The position numbers and the translations under genes were made by a program. From Marinobacter nanhaiticus D15-8W (GTDB taxonomy: Bacteria > Pseudomonadota > Gammaproteobacteria > Pseudomonadales > Oleiphilaceae), in assembly GCF_036511935.1 (NCBI RefSeq), contig NZ_AP028878.1, positions 124,001-188,000 of the forward strand: DNA of 64,000 bases, in the 5' to 3' direction. Of this stretch, positions 1 to 9,614 are shown one piece after another (positions within the stretch are counted from its first letter, which is position 1; every line of letters begins with the position of its first letter). The notes below the pieces were generated by a model. It was not told where the DNA came from, did no database searches, and saw nothing but the letters and a program-made list of their open reading frames with translations.

Positions 1-210
1 GGCCTCGGTTTCGATGCGATTGCCCCCTTACAGCAACTGGCCTCAGCGCCAAAGATCTTCATGGTGACCGCTCACAGCGATGCCCAATATCGGGCGCGAG
101 CCAGCAGCCTGGACGTCGACGGTTTTTTCGACAAGGCCGCCGAGCTGGACGCGCTTAGTGCCCAACTATTGATGCTTTCGTCACAGAAGAGTCAGGCGCC
201 GATGGCCTGA
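1..210 (+). CDS. Response regulator receiver domain, C-terminal fragment (partial)
   Basis: The open frame enters from the left edge and stops at 210. The 69 visible residues look like the last third of a CheY-like receiver: a hydrophobic strand ending in Thr (IFMVTAHSD) is the usual Thr/Ser switch position, and the Lys of FFDKAAEL sits where the conserved receiver Lys is expected. Only about 25 residues follow that Lys, with no output domain, so the protein ends in a receiver domain. The phosphoacceptor Asp would lie outside the window. Partner kinase and function cannot be told. Confidence 0.6.
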   Translation, partial: GLGFDAIAPLQQLASAPKIFMVTAHSDAQYRARASSLDVDGFFDKAAELDALSAQLLMLSSQKSQAPMA

Positions 211-260
211 ATGCAGGGGCCCATCGGCGACCATCGAACGTTTGCCGCCGCGTGGCGAAC

Positions 261-701
261 CTAGTTCGCCAATTGCTCTTTCATGGTCTGGCGATAATCG
301 TTTGCCAGCGAGGTTTTCTGCTCATCTGAGAGCGACTTGCCCGCCTGCTGGAACACTTCCTGTTCTTCCTCGTCCAGGTGATGATGCAGCTGGTCCTGCA
401 GTTTTTTGGCCACGGCGAGCCAGTGTGGAGAGCTCATGTCGGTCGACTCCAGCTCTTCGATCATTTCGTCCATCTCATGATGTTCGGCCACGCTGTGCCG
501 GGCCTTTTCCTGCGTCCGGTCGTCCTTCATCAGCGGCACATAGAAATGGCGCTCCTCGGCAGTGGCATGGCTGGTCAGCTCGGCTTTGACCTTGCTGAAC
601 AACTCCTCGCGCCCTTCACTGTTTCCTTCTGTTTTGCACAGCAGGTCGATCAGGGTGCGCTGTTTATCGTGGTCCTCTCTCAAAGCTTCAAAGATGTTCA
701 T
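261..701 (-). CDS. Hemerythrin HHE domain-containing protein
   Basis: This 146-residue protein is all helical and has the His/Glu spacing of a hemerythrin-like four-helix bundle: REDHDKQ near residue 10, HATAEERHFY near 45-54, EHHEMDEMIEEL near 73-84 and HHHLDEEEQEVF near 106-117. Such proteins bind a di-iron centre and are linked to oxygen, nitric oxide or oxidative-stress sensing. There is no signal peptide, so it should be cytoplasmic. It stands alone, convergent with the response-regulator fragment. Family assignment is firm; the ligand is unknown. Confidence 0.85.
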   Translation of the reverse strand: MNIFEALREDHDKQRTLIDLLCKTEGNSEGREELFSKVKAELTSHATAEERHFYVPLMKDDRTQEKARHSVAEHHEMDEMIEELESTDMSSPHWLAVAKKLQDQLHHHLDEEEQEVFQQAGKSLSDEQKTSLANDYRQTMKEQLAN

Positions 702-1009
702 AGTGACTCCGTTCTTCTATGGGTATGTGTCTCTTTAGAGCGTATTGATGGGTCTGTCTCCATGAAGTACGGATAAATCTGTCTGAGGATTTGTGAATCG
801 TCTTTAACTCAGGTTGTTCGTGCAGCTAAGTTGGTTTAGTTATTTGATTTTAAATGCTTTTTACGGAGTTATTTTTTATTAATGTCTCGGCTGTCTTTTC
901 GTAATCTGCGTATGCTTGCAAGAGCCTTCCGTCGTCCGCTATTGATAGGGTAGGTGTTGTTAACCACATGCCTGCCCAAAAACAGGGAATCTGAGAAAGG
1001 GAGACGACT
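702..1009. other. Intergenic region, no gene recognised
   Basis: About 308 bp between the divergent hemerythrin gene (minus) and the small coiled-coil gene (plus). It is visibly AT-richer than its surroundings and must hold both promoters. No clear operator palindrome, terminator or conserved small ORF was found. Confidence 0.5.
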
Positions 1010-1270
1010 ATGGCAGATAAAAGCGACTGGAAAACGGACCGGGAAAGGTATGAAGCCGCCTGGACCAAATACCAGGAAGTTGCAGACCGGGTATATGCCG
1101 CGTACGAAGACCTCGACAGCGGCGCACAGGACCAGGCACCGGCCAACGAGGATCTCTCCGAGCTTCAGGAGGCCTGGAAGGAACTCGAGAATGCCCGGGA
1201 GCGGCTTAACGAGAGCGCCAACGAACTGCACGAGCGGCATATGGCCCAGGGCAAGTCGATCTCGAATTAG
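1010..1270 (+). CDS. Small charged coiled-coil protein, unknown function
   Basis: The 86-residue product is very hydrophilic and rich in Glu, Lys, Arg and Gln, with heptad-like helix from about residue 10 to 75. It has no signal peptide, cysteines or recognised domain. An AGGGAG ribosome site lies 7 nt before the ATG, and codon use fits the neighbours, so it is probably a real gene. No function can be assigned; by composition it resembles small stress-associated helical proteins, which is only an impression. Confidence 0.65.
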   Translation: MADKSDWKTDRERYEAAWTKYQEVADRVYAAYEDLDSGAQDQAPANEDLSELQEAWKELENARERLNESANELHERHMAQGKSISN

Positions 1271-1409
1271 GGTGCATCGCACCGCGGGCGCATAGCTCCC
1301 GGCATTTACGCACTTCGACTGTCTTATTCAACGGATGTGCCGCGCTGCGGCCATCCGGCATCTGCCTATGGACTTCCTACGCTCAACTTCCTTAATCCTT
1401 GCCGATTGC

Positions 1410-1469
1410 AATTAAGTTGAAATTAAGTGAAACCGCCGGTTGTCGACCGGCCGTCCAGCGATTTATCTT
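1410..1469 (+). promoter_or_regulatory. Candidate promoter region of the alpha-glucoside operon
   Basis: The 1271-1619 gap holds an AT-rich stretch with a tandem direct repeat, AATTAAGTTGA (1410-1420) followed by AATTAAGTGA (1421-1430). A weak sigma-70-like pair, TTGTCG (1440-1445) and TATCTT (1464-1469) with 18-bp spacing, would start transcription just before the first operator. The promoter is inferred; only the repeat is directly visible. Confidence 0.35.
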
Positions 1470-1478
1470 AACTCCTGA

Positions 1479-1492
1479 CTTAATCGTTTAAG
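1479..1492. promoter_or_regulatory. Candidate LacI-family operator O1
   Basis: CTTAATCGTTTAAG is an inverted repeat with one mismatched pair and a central CG, the usual centre of LacI/GalR-family operators. It shares the half-site CTTAA with a second palindrome at 1553-1570. The repressor encoded at the end of this operon (7601-8689) is the natural binder. Confidence 0.55.
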
Positions 1493-1552
1493 AGTTCCGG
1501 GCCGAGCAGCCCGTATGGTGCAGACAGGCGTTCCAATGTCCCTTCGTCTGCG

Positions 1553-1570
1553 AACTTAAAGCATTAAGTT
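1553..1570. promoter_or_regulatory. Candidate LacI-family operator O2
   Basis: AACTTAAAGCATTAAGTT is an 18-bp inverted repeat with one mismatched pair and a central GC. Its centre lies 76 bp from that of O1, about seven helical turns, which would suit looping or roadblock repression. It ends about 50 bp before the start codon of the binding-protein gene. Confidence 0.55.
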
Positions 1571-1619
1571 GACCAATAGAGACCCGTTGAACCCGACAAC
1601 AACAAGATGAGGTTCTGTG

Positions 1620-2891
1620 ATGTCTACGCATATCAGCAAATGGATGCTGCTGGGGACTTTGGTGTCCGGCTTCTGGATGGCCTCGGCCCAGGCAGCGACA
1701 GTCACGATTTCCTGCGGCGCGGTCGGCGCCGAGCGCCAGATTTGCGAACAGGGCGCGTCGCAATGGGCGGAAGAGACCGGTAATGAAGTGAAGGTCGTCT
1801 CCACCCCCAACTCTTCCACCGAACGCCTTTCCCTCTACCAGCAACTGCTCGCGGCGCAATCCGCCGATGTGGATGTGTTCCAGATCGACGTGATCTGGCC
1901 CGGCATGCTGGCAGACAATTTCATCGACCTGAGCCAGTACAGCGACGGTGCCGAGAACGATCATTTCACAGCCCTGATCCGCAATAACACCGTCGACGAC
2001 CGGCTGGTGGCCATGCCCTGGTTCACCGACGCCGGCGTGCTCTACTACCGTAAGGACTTGCTGGACAAGTACGGTCAGCCGGTGCCGGAGACCTGGGAGC
2101 AGCTCAAGGAGGTGGCGGAGGTCGTCCAGAAGCGCGAGCGCGCCGACGGCAACGACAAGATGTGGGGCTATGTCTGGCAGGGCCGCGCCTATGAAGGCCT
2201 GACCTGCGATGCCCTGGAGTGGCTGGCCAGCTACAACGCCGGCACCATCGTCGACCGCGACGGCAAGGTCACTGTCAACAATCCGCAGTCGGTCGAGGCC
2301 CTGAATATGGCCCGCAGCTGGATCGATACCATCTCGCCCCTGAGCGTCCTCAATTATACCGAGGAAGAGGCCCGCGGCGTGTTCCAGTCCGGTAACGCGG
2401 TGTTCATGCGCAACTGGCCCTATGCCTGGGCCCTGGCCCAGAGCGAGGACAGCCCGGTGAAGGGCAAGGTCGGTGTGGCGGCGCTGCCCAAGGGCGGTAA
2501 CGATGGTCGCCACGCGGGTACGTTGGGCGGCTGGCAGCTGGCGGTCTCGAAGTATTCCGAGAATCAGGAGCTGGCGGCGGACCTGGTGATGTACCTCACC
2601 AGCTACGAGGAGCAGAAACGGCGGGCCATCGAGGGCAGCTACAACCCGACCCGCCCCGCGCTCTATGAAGACGGCGAGGTGCTGGAAGCCGTGCCCTTCT
2701 TCGGCCAGCTGTACGAGACCTTCAAGAATGGCGTGCCGCGGCCATCGTCGGTGACTGGCGAGAAGTACGGCCGGGTCACCAATGCCTTCTACAACACCGT
2801 GCATGGCGTACTGTCCGGCGATTCCGAGCCGGAACAAGCCCTGCAGGGCCTTGAGCAACAACTGAACCGGTTGGGGCGTCGCGGCTGGTAA
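1620..2891 (+). CDS. ABC sugar (alpha-glucoside) transporter substrate-binding protein
   Basis: This periplasmic solute-binding protein of the CUT1/MalE family has 423 residues. A signal peptide with basic start, hydrophobic core and an ASAQA cleavage site occupies residues 1-25. The rest carries typical MalE-like segments such as VDVFQIDVIWPG and AMPWFTDAGVLYYRKDLL. The ATG at 1620 is preferred over an in-frame GTG three bases earlier because GATGAGG sits 7 nt before it. It is the first gene of an operon with permeases, an alpha-glucosidase, an ATPase and a LacI regulator, so the ligand is probably an alpha-linked glucoside such as maltose, trehalose or sucrose. The sequence alone does not decide which. 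Confidence 0.88.
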   Translation: MSTHISKWMLLGTLVSGFWMASAQAATVTISCGAVGAERQICEQGASQWAEETGNEVKVVSTPNSSTERLSLYQQLLAAQSADVDVFQIDVIWPGMLADNFIDLSQYSDGAENDHFTALIRNNTVDDRLVAMPWFTDAGVLYYRKDLLDKYGQPVPETWEQLKEVAEVVQKRERADGNDKMWGYVWQGRAYEGLTCDALEWLASYNAGTIVDRDGKVTVNNPQSVEALNMARSWIDTISPLSVLNYTEEEARGVFQSGNAVFMRNWPYAWALAQSEDSPVKGKVGVAALPKGGNDGRHAGTLGGWQLAVSKYSENQELAADLVMYLTSYEEQKRRAIEGSYNPTRPALYEDGEVLEAVPFFGQLYETFKNGVPRPSSVTGEKYGRVTNAFYNTVHGVLSGDSEPEQALQGLEQQLNRLGRRGW

Positions 2892-2924
2892 GGCCGCGAC
2901 CACCTCTGCCAAGTCGAGGTCCCC

Positions 2925-3895
<971 letters not shown>

Positions 3896-3899
<4 letters not shown>

Positions 3900-4756
3900 G
3901 CACGCAAACCTTCTGGACCCGGCGCCGGGCCAAGCGTTACATCGGCAAGGCGGCGTTCTTCCTGCTGATCGTGGCGATCCTGCTGTTCACCGTGTTCCCG
4001 TTCTATTACGCCATCCTGACGTCGTTCAAGAGCGGCTCGGAATTGTTCGAGGTGGATTACTGGATCAGCCAGTTCAATGTCACCAACTACGCCTCGGTGC
4101 TTGATCAGGAATCCTTCGTGGACAGCATCTGGAACTCGATTCTGGTGTCCTCGATGACGGTCCTGATCGCCATGCTGCTCGGGCTCACAGCGGCCTATGC
4201 GCTGGGGCGGGTCCAGTTCCGCGGGCGCGCACCGATCCTGATGATCGTGCTGGGGGTCTCCATGTTCCCGCAGGTGGCGGTGCTGTCCGGGCTGTTCGAG
4301 GTGATCCGGGCGATGAACCTGTACAACAACCCGTGGTCGCTGGTGTTTTCCTACACGATATTCACCCTCCCGTTCACGGTGTGGGTGCTGACCACCTTCA
4401 TGCGCCAGCTGCCCAAGGAGCTGGAAGAGGCGGCCATTGTCGATGGCGCCAGCCCGGTGGTGACCCTGTTCAAGGTGTTCGTGCCGCTGATGGGACCGGC
4501 CATGGCCACCACGGGCCTGCTGGCCTTCATCGCCGCGTGGAACGAGTTCCTGTTCGCTCTCACCTTCACTTTGACCAACGACCAGCGCACAGTGCCGGTG
4601 GCCATTGCCTTGATTACCGGCGGTTCTCAACACGAGTTGCCTTGGGGCCACCTGATGGCCGCCTCGGTGATCGTCACCGTGCCGTTGATCGTGCTGGTCC
4701 TGATCTTCCAACGTCGTATCGTGTCCGGCCTGACGGCGGGCGCGGTCAAAGGTTAA
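3896..4756 (+). CDS. ABC sugar transporter permease, MalG type
   Basis: This 286-residue second permease of the CUT1 importer has about six transmembrane helices and the EAA loop EEAAIVDGASPVVTLFKVFV near residues 180-200. Its ATG overlaps the stop of the previous gene by 4 bp, which indicates translational coupling and equal production of the heterodimer. The hydrolase gene follows after 15 bp. Confidence 0.9.
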
Positions 4757-4771
4757 CAAGGAGTTTTCGGC

Positions 4772-6388
4772 ATGACCCAGTCCCAACCCTGGTGGAAAGG
4801 CGGCATCATCTACCAGATCTACCCGCGCAGCTTTATGGATAGCAGCGGCGATGGTGTAGGTGATCTCAGGGGCGCCACGTCGCGACTGCCCTACGTGGCG
4901 TCCCTGGGCGTGGACGCCATCTGGCTCTCGCCTTTCTTCCTGTCGCCGATGAAGGATTTCGGCTACGACGTGTCCGACTACCGGGCGGTGGACCCGCTGT
5001 TCGGCACCATGGACGACTTCAAGGCCCTGGTGACCGAGGCCCATCGCCTGGGCCTCAAGGTGGTTATCGATCAGGTCCTCAGCCATACCTCCGACCAGCA
5101 TCCCTGGTTCACCGAGAGCCGGGAGAATCGCACCAATCCCAAGGCGGACTGGTTTGTCTGGGCCGATCCCAAGGCGGACGGCACGCCGCCGAACAACTGG
5201 CTGTCGATCTTCGGCGGTAGCGCCTGGGCCTGGGACACCCGGCGCGGGCAGTACTACCTGCACAATTTCCTCACCAGCCAGCCCGACCTGAATTTCCACA
5301 ATGCGGAGATGCGCCAGGCACAACTGGACAACATGCGCTTCTGGCTCGACCTGGGGGTGGACGGTTTCCGCCTGGATACGGTGAATTTCTACTACCACAA
5401 CCAGAGCCTGGCGGATAATCCGGCGGTGCCGACGGGCGAGAGCAAGACCTTCGTTGCCAAGGGCGTCAATCCCTATACCTACCAGCGCCACGTCAACGAC
5501 CTGAGCCAGCCGGAGAACATCGGCTTCCTCAGCGACATGCGCGCGTTAATGGACGAGTACCCGGAAACCACCCTGGTGGGCGAGATCGGTGACGACAAGC
5601 CGCTGGAGCGCATGGCTGAGTACACCGCCGGCGACGACCGGCTGCACATGGCCTATTCCTTCGACCTGCTCAACGACCAGTTCGGACCCAGCTACATCCG
5701 CGATGTGGTACGCCGCTACGAGGAAGGTTTGGGCGATGGCTGGCCCTGCTGGGCCCTGAGTAACCATGACGTGGTGCGTGTAGTCAGCCGCTGGAGCCTG
5801 GGCCACGAAGATGCGCAGGCCTATCCGCCGATCCTGATGGCGCTGCTGCTGTCCCTGCGCGGCAGTGTATCGATCTACCAGGGCGAGGAACTGGGCCTGC
5901 CGGAAGCGGACGTGCCCTTCGAGAGCCTGCAGGACCCCTACGGCATCAGCTTCTGGCCGGAATTTCGCGGCCGCGACGGCTGCCGCACACCGATGATCTG
6001 GGAGCCGGAAGCCCTCGGTGGCTTCACCACAGGGCTACCCTGGCTGCCGATCGACGAGCCGCACCTGGAATACGCGGTCAGCGTGCAGGAGCCGAATGTA
6101 CATTCGATCCTCAACCGCATCCGCAACCTGATTCGCTGGCGTCAGGAGCAACCCGCACTGTGTATGGGCGAGCTGGAACTGGTCGAAGGCAGCGGCGAGA
6201 TCCTGTGCTGGATCCGCCGGCATTCGGACCAGACCCTGGTGGTCGCCATCAACATCACCGGCGAAACCCAGACCATGCCCTGGACCCAGCCGGTGAAGTA
6301 CGAGCTGAGCGGGCATGGTTTCAGTGGGCGCCTGGCGGATGGCCAGATCGAACTGCCGCCCTACCAGGCGTTTTACGCCGAGCTGTAA
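4772..6388 (+). CDS. Alpha-glucosidase, GH13 (Halomonas HaG-like)
   Basis: This 538-residue cytoplasmic alpha-glucosidase (EC 3.2.1.20) has no signal peptide, so it should cleave imported oligosaccharides. GH13 region II reads DGFRLDTVNF with nucleophile D202, region III VGEIGDD has acid/base E271, and region IV SNHD has stabiliser D333. These numbers and the total length agree, from memory, with the characterised Halomonas GH13_23 enzyme, which prefers alpha-1,4-glucosides. The N-terminal WWKGGIIYQIYPRSF and the SGDGVGDL motif are typical of the oligo-1,6-glucosidase/alpha-glucosidase branch. An AAGGAG site precedes the ATG. Trehalose or sucrose hydrolysis cannot be excluded. Confidence 0.93.
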   Translation: MTQSQPWWKGGIIYQIYPRSFMDSSGDGVGDLRGATSRLPYVASLGVDAIWLSPFFLSPMKDFGYDVSDYRAVDPLFGTMDDFKALVTEAHRLGLKVVIDQVLSHTSDQHPWFTESRENRTNPKADWFVWADPKADGTPPNNWLSIFGGSAWAWDTRRGQYYLHNFLTSQPDLNFHNAEMRQAQLDNMRFWLDLGVDGFRLDTVNFYYHNQSLADNPAVPTGESKTFVAKGVNPYTYQRHVNDLSQPENIGFLSDMRALMDEYPETTLVGEIGDDKPLERMAEYTAGDDRLHMAYSFDLLNDQFGPSYIRDVVRRYEEGLGDGWPCWALSNHDVVRVVSRWSLGHEDAQAYPPILMALLLSLRGSVSIYQGEELGLPEADVPFESLQDPYGISFWPEFRGRDGCRTPMIWEPEALGGFTTGLPWLPIDEPHLEYAVSVQEPNVHSILNRIRNLIRWRQEQPALCMGELELVEGSGEILCWIRRHSDQTLVVAINITGETQTMPWTQPVKYELSGHGFSGRLADGQIELPPYQAFYAEL

Positions 6389-6455
6389 AGACAGAACAAC
6401 GCGGTATAGACAGAACAAAGAGGGCCGCCGGTTGGCGGCTCGAGGAGCACCGACC

Positions 6456-7604
6456 ATGGCTTGTGTAGAACTCAAGAAGATCAACAAGACGTTCGGCCAG
6501 GAAGAGATCATCCATGACATCGACCTGCGCGTGGAGGATGGGGAATTCGTCGTGTTCGTAGGGCCCTCCGGCTGCGGCAAGTCGACCCTGCTGCGGCTGG
6601 TCGCCGGACTTGAGGAAATTACCGCCGGCACCCTGGAAATCGACGGCGAGACGGTCAACGAGCTGTCGCCGAAGGAGCGGGGCGTGGGCATGGTGTTCCA
6701 GTCCTACGCGCTCTACCCGCATATGAACGTGTTCGAGAACATTGCCTTCGGCCTCAAGCTGGGCAAGGCCGGCAAGGGCAAGATTCGCGAGTGGGTGGAG
6801 AAGACCGCCGAGATCCTGCAACTGCAGGACCTGCTGCACCGCAAGCCGCGGGAGCTGTCCGGCGGTCAGCGCCAGCGGGTGGCGATTGGCCGTGCCATGG
6901 CACGGGAGCCGCGCATCATGCTGTTCGACGAGCCCCTGTCCAACCTCGACGCCAGCCTGCGGGTGCAGATGCGCACCGAGATTGCCAAGCTGCACGCCCG
7001 CCTGCGCTCCACCATGATCTACGTGACCCACGACCAGGTGGAAGCCATGACCCTGGCGGACAAGATCGTGGTGCTGAACAAGGGCAATATCGAACAGGTG
7101 GGCACGCCGTTCGATCTCTACGAAAACCCGGAAAGCCTGTTTGTGGCCGGCTTTATCGGCTCGCCCAAGATGAACCTGCTCAAGGGCCGCCTGGCGCAGC
7201 CGGGCAAGGAGCTCAGCGAGGTGGCCCTGGAAGGCATCGGCCAGGTACGCTGCGCGTGCGACAGTTCGCGGCTGCAGGCCGATGCGCCGGTTACCCTGGG
7301 CGTGCGTCCGGAACACATGCAGTTGCGCAAGCCCGGCGCCGACGAACAGGGTCTGGAGGTGATCAACGTGGAGTACCTGGGGAACGAGGCTTATGTCTAC
7401 CTGGCGATCCCCAATGCGGCGGAACCGCTGGTGGTGCGCCAGCCGGTGCCCTGTCCGGTCACCGAAGGCCAGTACCTGTTGCCGGACGTGAAGCCCGAGT
7501 GTGCTCACCTGTTCGATGCTGAAGGCCGCTACCTGCGCCGTACCCGGGCGCCATCGCCGGACGAGACGGCGATGTCCGACATATCAGCCAGTGCAGGCCA
7601 ATGA
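6456..7604 (+). CDS. ABC sugar transporter ATP-binding protein, MalK/UgpC type
   Basis: This 382-residue ATPase powers the CUT1 importer. It shows Walker A GPSGCGKST (about 36-44), signature LSGGQRQRVAIGRAMA, Walker B IMLFDEPLSNLDA and the switch His in VTHDQ, then a C-terminal OB/TOBE regulatory domain of about 140 residues. The open frame reaches back into the alpha-glucosidase gene, but the ATG at 6456 has GAGGAG 8 nt before it and begins the usual MACVELKKI. It overlaps the LacI gene by 4 bp. Confidence 0.92.
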   Translation: MACVELKKINKTFGQEEIIHDIDLRVEDGEFVVFVGPSGCGKSTLLRLVAGLEEITAGTLEIDGETVNELSPKERGVGMVFQSYALYPHMNVFENIAFGLKLGKAGKGKIREWVEKTAEILQLQDLLHRKPRELSGGQRQRVAIGRAMAREPRIMLFDEPLSNLDASLRVQMRTEIAKLHARLRSTMIYVTHDQVEAMTLADKIVVLNKGNIEQVGTPFDLYENPESLFVAGFIGSPKMNLLKGRLAQPGKELSEVALEGIGQVRCACDSSRLQADAPVTLGVRPEHMQLRKPGADEQGLEVINVEYLGNEAYVYLAIPNAAEPLVVRQPVPCPVTEGQYLLPDVKPECAHLFDAEGRYLRRTRAPSPDETAMSDISASAGQ

Positions 7605-8689
7605 TGGGCCGCGACCAGACGCCTGACCAGACCCCGCCGGCAAACGAAGGCCGGCGGCTGACGGTCAAGCTGATGGCGGAGAAGCTGAACGTCTCCACGG
7701 CAACCATCTCCAACGCCTTCAACCGGCCGGACCAGCTTTCCGAGGCCCGGCGCCGCTGGATCCTAGACGAGTGCAAGCGGCTCGGTTATATGGGCCCCAA
7801 TGCCGCCGCGCGCAGCCTGCGCACCGGCCGCACGGGCAATGTCGGCGTGATGCTGGCGGACAACCTGGCCTACTCATTGACCGACCCGGTAGCCAGCGAA
7901 TTTCTCCATGGCCTGGCCGAAGTGCTCGACAAGAAACGCATGAACATGCTGCTGCTCTCCAGCCAGGACGCCGGCAACAGCTACCGCAGCCACCTGCAGG
8001 AATCCATGGTGGACGGCTTTATCGTCTATGGTTGGCTCACCAAGCGTGATACCTACGAACGTTTGCTGCAGCAGGGCAAACCCATGGTGGCGGTGGATTT
8101 CGACCTGGAAGGCTGTACCTGGGTCAACATCGATAACTACCAGGGCGCCCGCGCCAGCGCCGAGCATGCCCTCAAGGTGCCGCCGAGAAACGTCAGCATC
8201 CTGGGCCTGCGCCTGGTGGAGCAGGAGGATGTGTGCAGCATCCGGGGCCATGACCTGTTCGGCGAGACCCGGGCGATTTCGGTCCGGCGCCTCAACGGCT
8301 ATCTCGATGCGCTCGGCCTGGCAGGCTACGACATCTCGCCGGACCGCATCTGGTCGACGCCCACCAACAACCACGGCGATGCCTACCAGGCAGCCTACGA
8401 AGCCCTGTCGCAAACGCCGCGGCCGGACCTGCTGCTGTGCATGAGCGACCGGCTGGGGCTGGCGGCGATCCAGGTGGCACTGCAGATGAAGCTGCGTATC
8501 CCGGAAGACCTGCGCATCGTCGGCTTCGACGGTATTCCCGAGGGCAATACCCTGCATCCGTCATTGACCACGGTCTATCAGCAAAGCGCGGAAAAGGGTC
8601 GGGTGGCGGCGCGAATCTTCCTGGGGGAGCAGGAGGATCAGAACGTGCTAATTCCGACGCGGCTATTGGTGCGGGAGAGTTGTCCTTGA
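7601..8689 (+). CDS. LacI family transcriptional regulator of the alpha-glucoside operon
   Basis: This 362-residue repressor has an N-terminal LacI helix-turn-helix at about residues 20-45 (VKLMAEKLNVSTATISNAFN), a hinge with AARSLRTGRT, and a periplasmic-binding-protein-like effector domain ending in the usual RIVGFDGIPEG and PSLTTVYQ segments. Its ATG overlaps the stop of the ATPase gene (ATGA), so it is co-transcribed with the system it should control. The two CG/GC-centred palindromes before the operon (1479-1492, 1553-1570) are its likely targets, giving autoregulation. The inducer is probably an imported alpha-glucoside or a breakdown product; this is inference. Confidence 0.92.
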   Translation: MMGRDQTPDQTPPANEGRRLTVKLMAEKLNVSTATISNAFNRPDQLSEARRRWILDECKRLGYMGPNAAARSLRTGRTGNVGVMLADNLAYSLTDPVASEFLHGLAEVLDKKRMNMLLLSSQDAGNSYRSHLQESMVDGFIVYGWLTKRDTYERLLQQGKPMVAVDFDLEGCTWVNIDNYQGARASAEHALKVPPRNVSILGLRLVEQEDVCSIRGHDLFGETRAISVRRLNGYLDALGLAGYDISPDRIWSTPTNNHGDAYQAAYEALSQTPRPDLLLCMSDRLGLAAIQVALQMKLRIPEDLRIVGFDGIPEGNTLHPSLTTVYQQSAEKGRVAARIFLGEQEDQNVLIPTRLLVRESCP

Positions 8690-8739
8690 GGTGGTTGGCC
8701 AAGGGGGTGGTACCCTGTTGGCTGGCGTGAATGCCAATG

Positions 8740-8839
8740 GCAGCCCAAGGGGCTGCTCCGAAGCTGAAGCGTCGGCTACATTGAGCGGTTAACTCGAGTA
8801 TGTAGCAGAAGCTTCAGCTTCTGAGGCGCCGCAGGTGCC
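8740..8839. repeat. Three-hairpin dispersed repeat, copy 1 (intact)
   Basis: This 100-bp intergenic element folds into three stems. The first is GCAGCCC/GGGCTGC (8740-8756). The long central stem is GAAGCTGAAGC (8760-8770) with GCTTCAGCTTC (8811-8821), extended by GCTACAT/ATGTAGC. The third is GGCGCC/GGTGCC (8825-8839). A second copy lies at 27848-28241, interrupted by an insertion. The outer stems differ in sequence between copies but stay paired, which suggests the structure matters. It lies downstream of the LacI gene and could act in termination or mRNA stability; that is inference. Confidence 0.75.
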
Positions 8840-9009
8840 CGGTTTGGTTTACCATAGCGTCGATCAGGCAAACGACTTCCATGAGCAGAAACGAATTTGC
8901 TGCATCCACCTCATGCTCATCCACAAAACACTGCAAACCGTAACCTGACAAACCGTGGAATCGCTTATAAAGTAATCAGATATCGCCGATTCTTCACGGT
9001 TTTTTTCAA
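8840..9009. other. Intergenic region before the NlpC/P60 gene
   Basis: This is the rest of a 320-bp gap whose first part is the three-hairpin repeat. It becomes AT-rich near 8960-9009 and presumably holds the promoter of the next gene. No operator, terminator or small ORF was recognised. Confidence 0.4.
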
Positions 9010-9558
9010 ATGCCTCCGTTGATGCCGTCCGCTTTCATGTCCATCGCAGCTCTTTTCCGGTCCCCGACCCAAAACCGGTGGCTGGGTTTGCTGCTATTGG
9101 CCAGCCTTGGCCTCGGCGGCTGCGCCAGCAACCAGAGCATGGCGCCATACACACCCGCACCCACCGTCGAGCCGATGGACGCCAAAAGCGCTGCAACGGC
9201 TGCCCAGCTCTGGCAGGTCTTCGATCGTTACGAAGGGGTGCCCTATAGCTATGGTGGTACCTCGGCGCGGGGTTTTGACTGCTCCGGGTTCATTCTTACC
9301 GCCTACCGTGAGGCCCTGGGACGCCAGCTACCCCGCACCACCGGCCAGATGTTGGCCACAGGCGATGTCATCCCCCGCCATCAGGTGCGGCCCGGAGATG
9401 TGGTTTTCTTCCGTATAAGCGGCAAGGACCAACACGCCGGAATATACATGGGCAACAACCGTTTCATTCATGCGTCCACCTCAGTCGGTGTCACGGAATC
9501 GGCACTGGATGGGTATTACTGGCGTGACCGTTACACCCAGGCCCGGCGGTTCGAATAG
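9010..9558 (+). CDS. NlpC/P60 family lipoprotein (Spr/MepS-like endopeptidase)
   Basis: This 182-residue envelope lipoprotein ends in a peptidoglycan gamma-D-glutamyl or DD-endopeptidase domain. The lipobox LGLGGC puts the lipidated Cys at residue 38. The catalytic motif GFDCSGF places the nucleophile at Cys91, and the active His lies in KDQHAGIYMG about 55 residues on. Length and layout match MepS/Spr-type cell-wall hydrolases. Start choice is uncertain: in-frame ATGs at 9022 and 9037 also keep the signal peptide, and none has a good ribosome site. Confidence 0.88.
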   Translation: MPPLMPSAFMSIAALFRSPTQNRWLGLLLLASLGLGGCASNQSMAPYTPAPTVEPMDAKSAATAAQLWQVFDRYEGVPYSYGGTSARGFDCSGFILTAYREALGRQLPRTTGQMLATGDVIPRHQVRPGDVVFFRISGKDQHAGIYMGNNRFIHASTSVGVTESALDGYYWRDRYTQARRFE

Positions 9559-9614
9559 GGTTTTGTCGAGCGCTTGCCTATAGTTGTGTCTCTGACACCA
9601 ATAATAAAGATTCC

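Noticed and set aside
1384..1419. CAACTT...AAGTTG inverted repeat far upstream of the sugar operon, considered as a third operator
   Set aside because: The halves are 24 bp apart and the central spacing does not fit the two tighter palindromes; it may be chance in AT-rich DNA.
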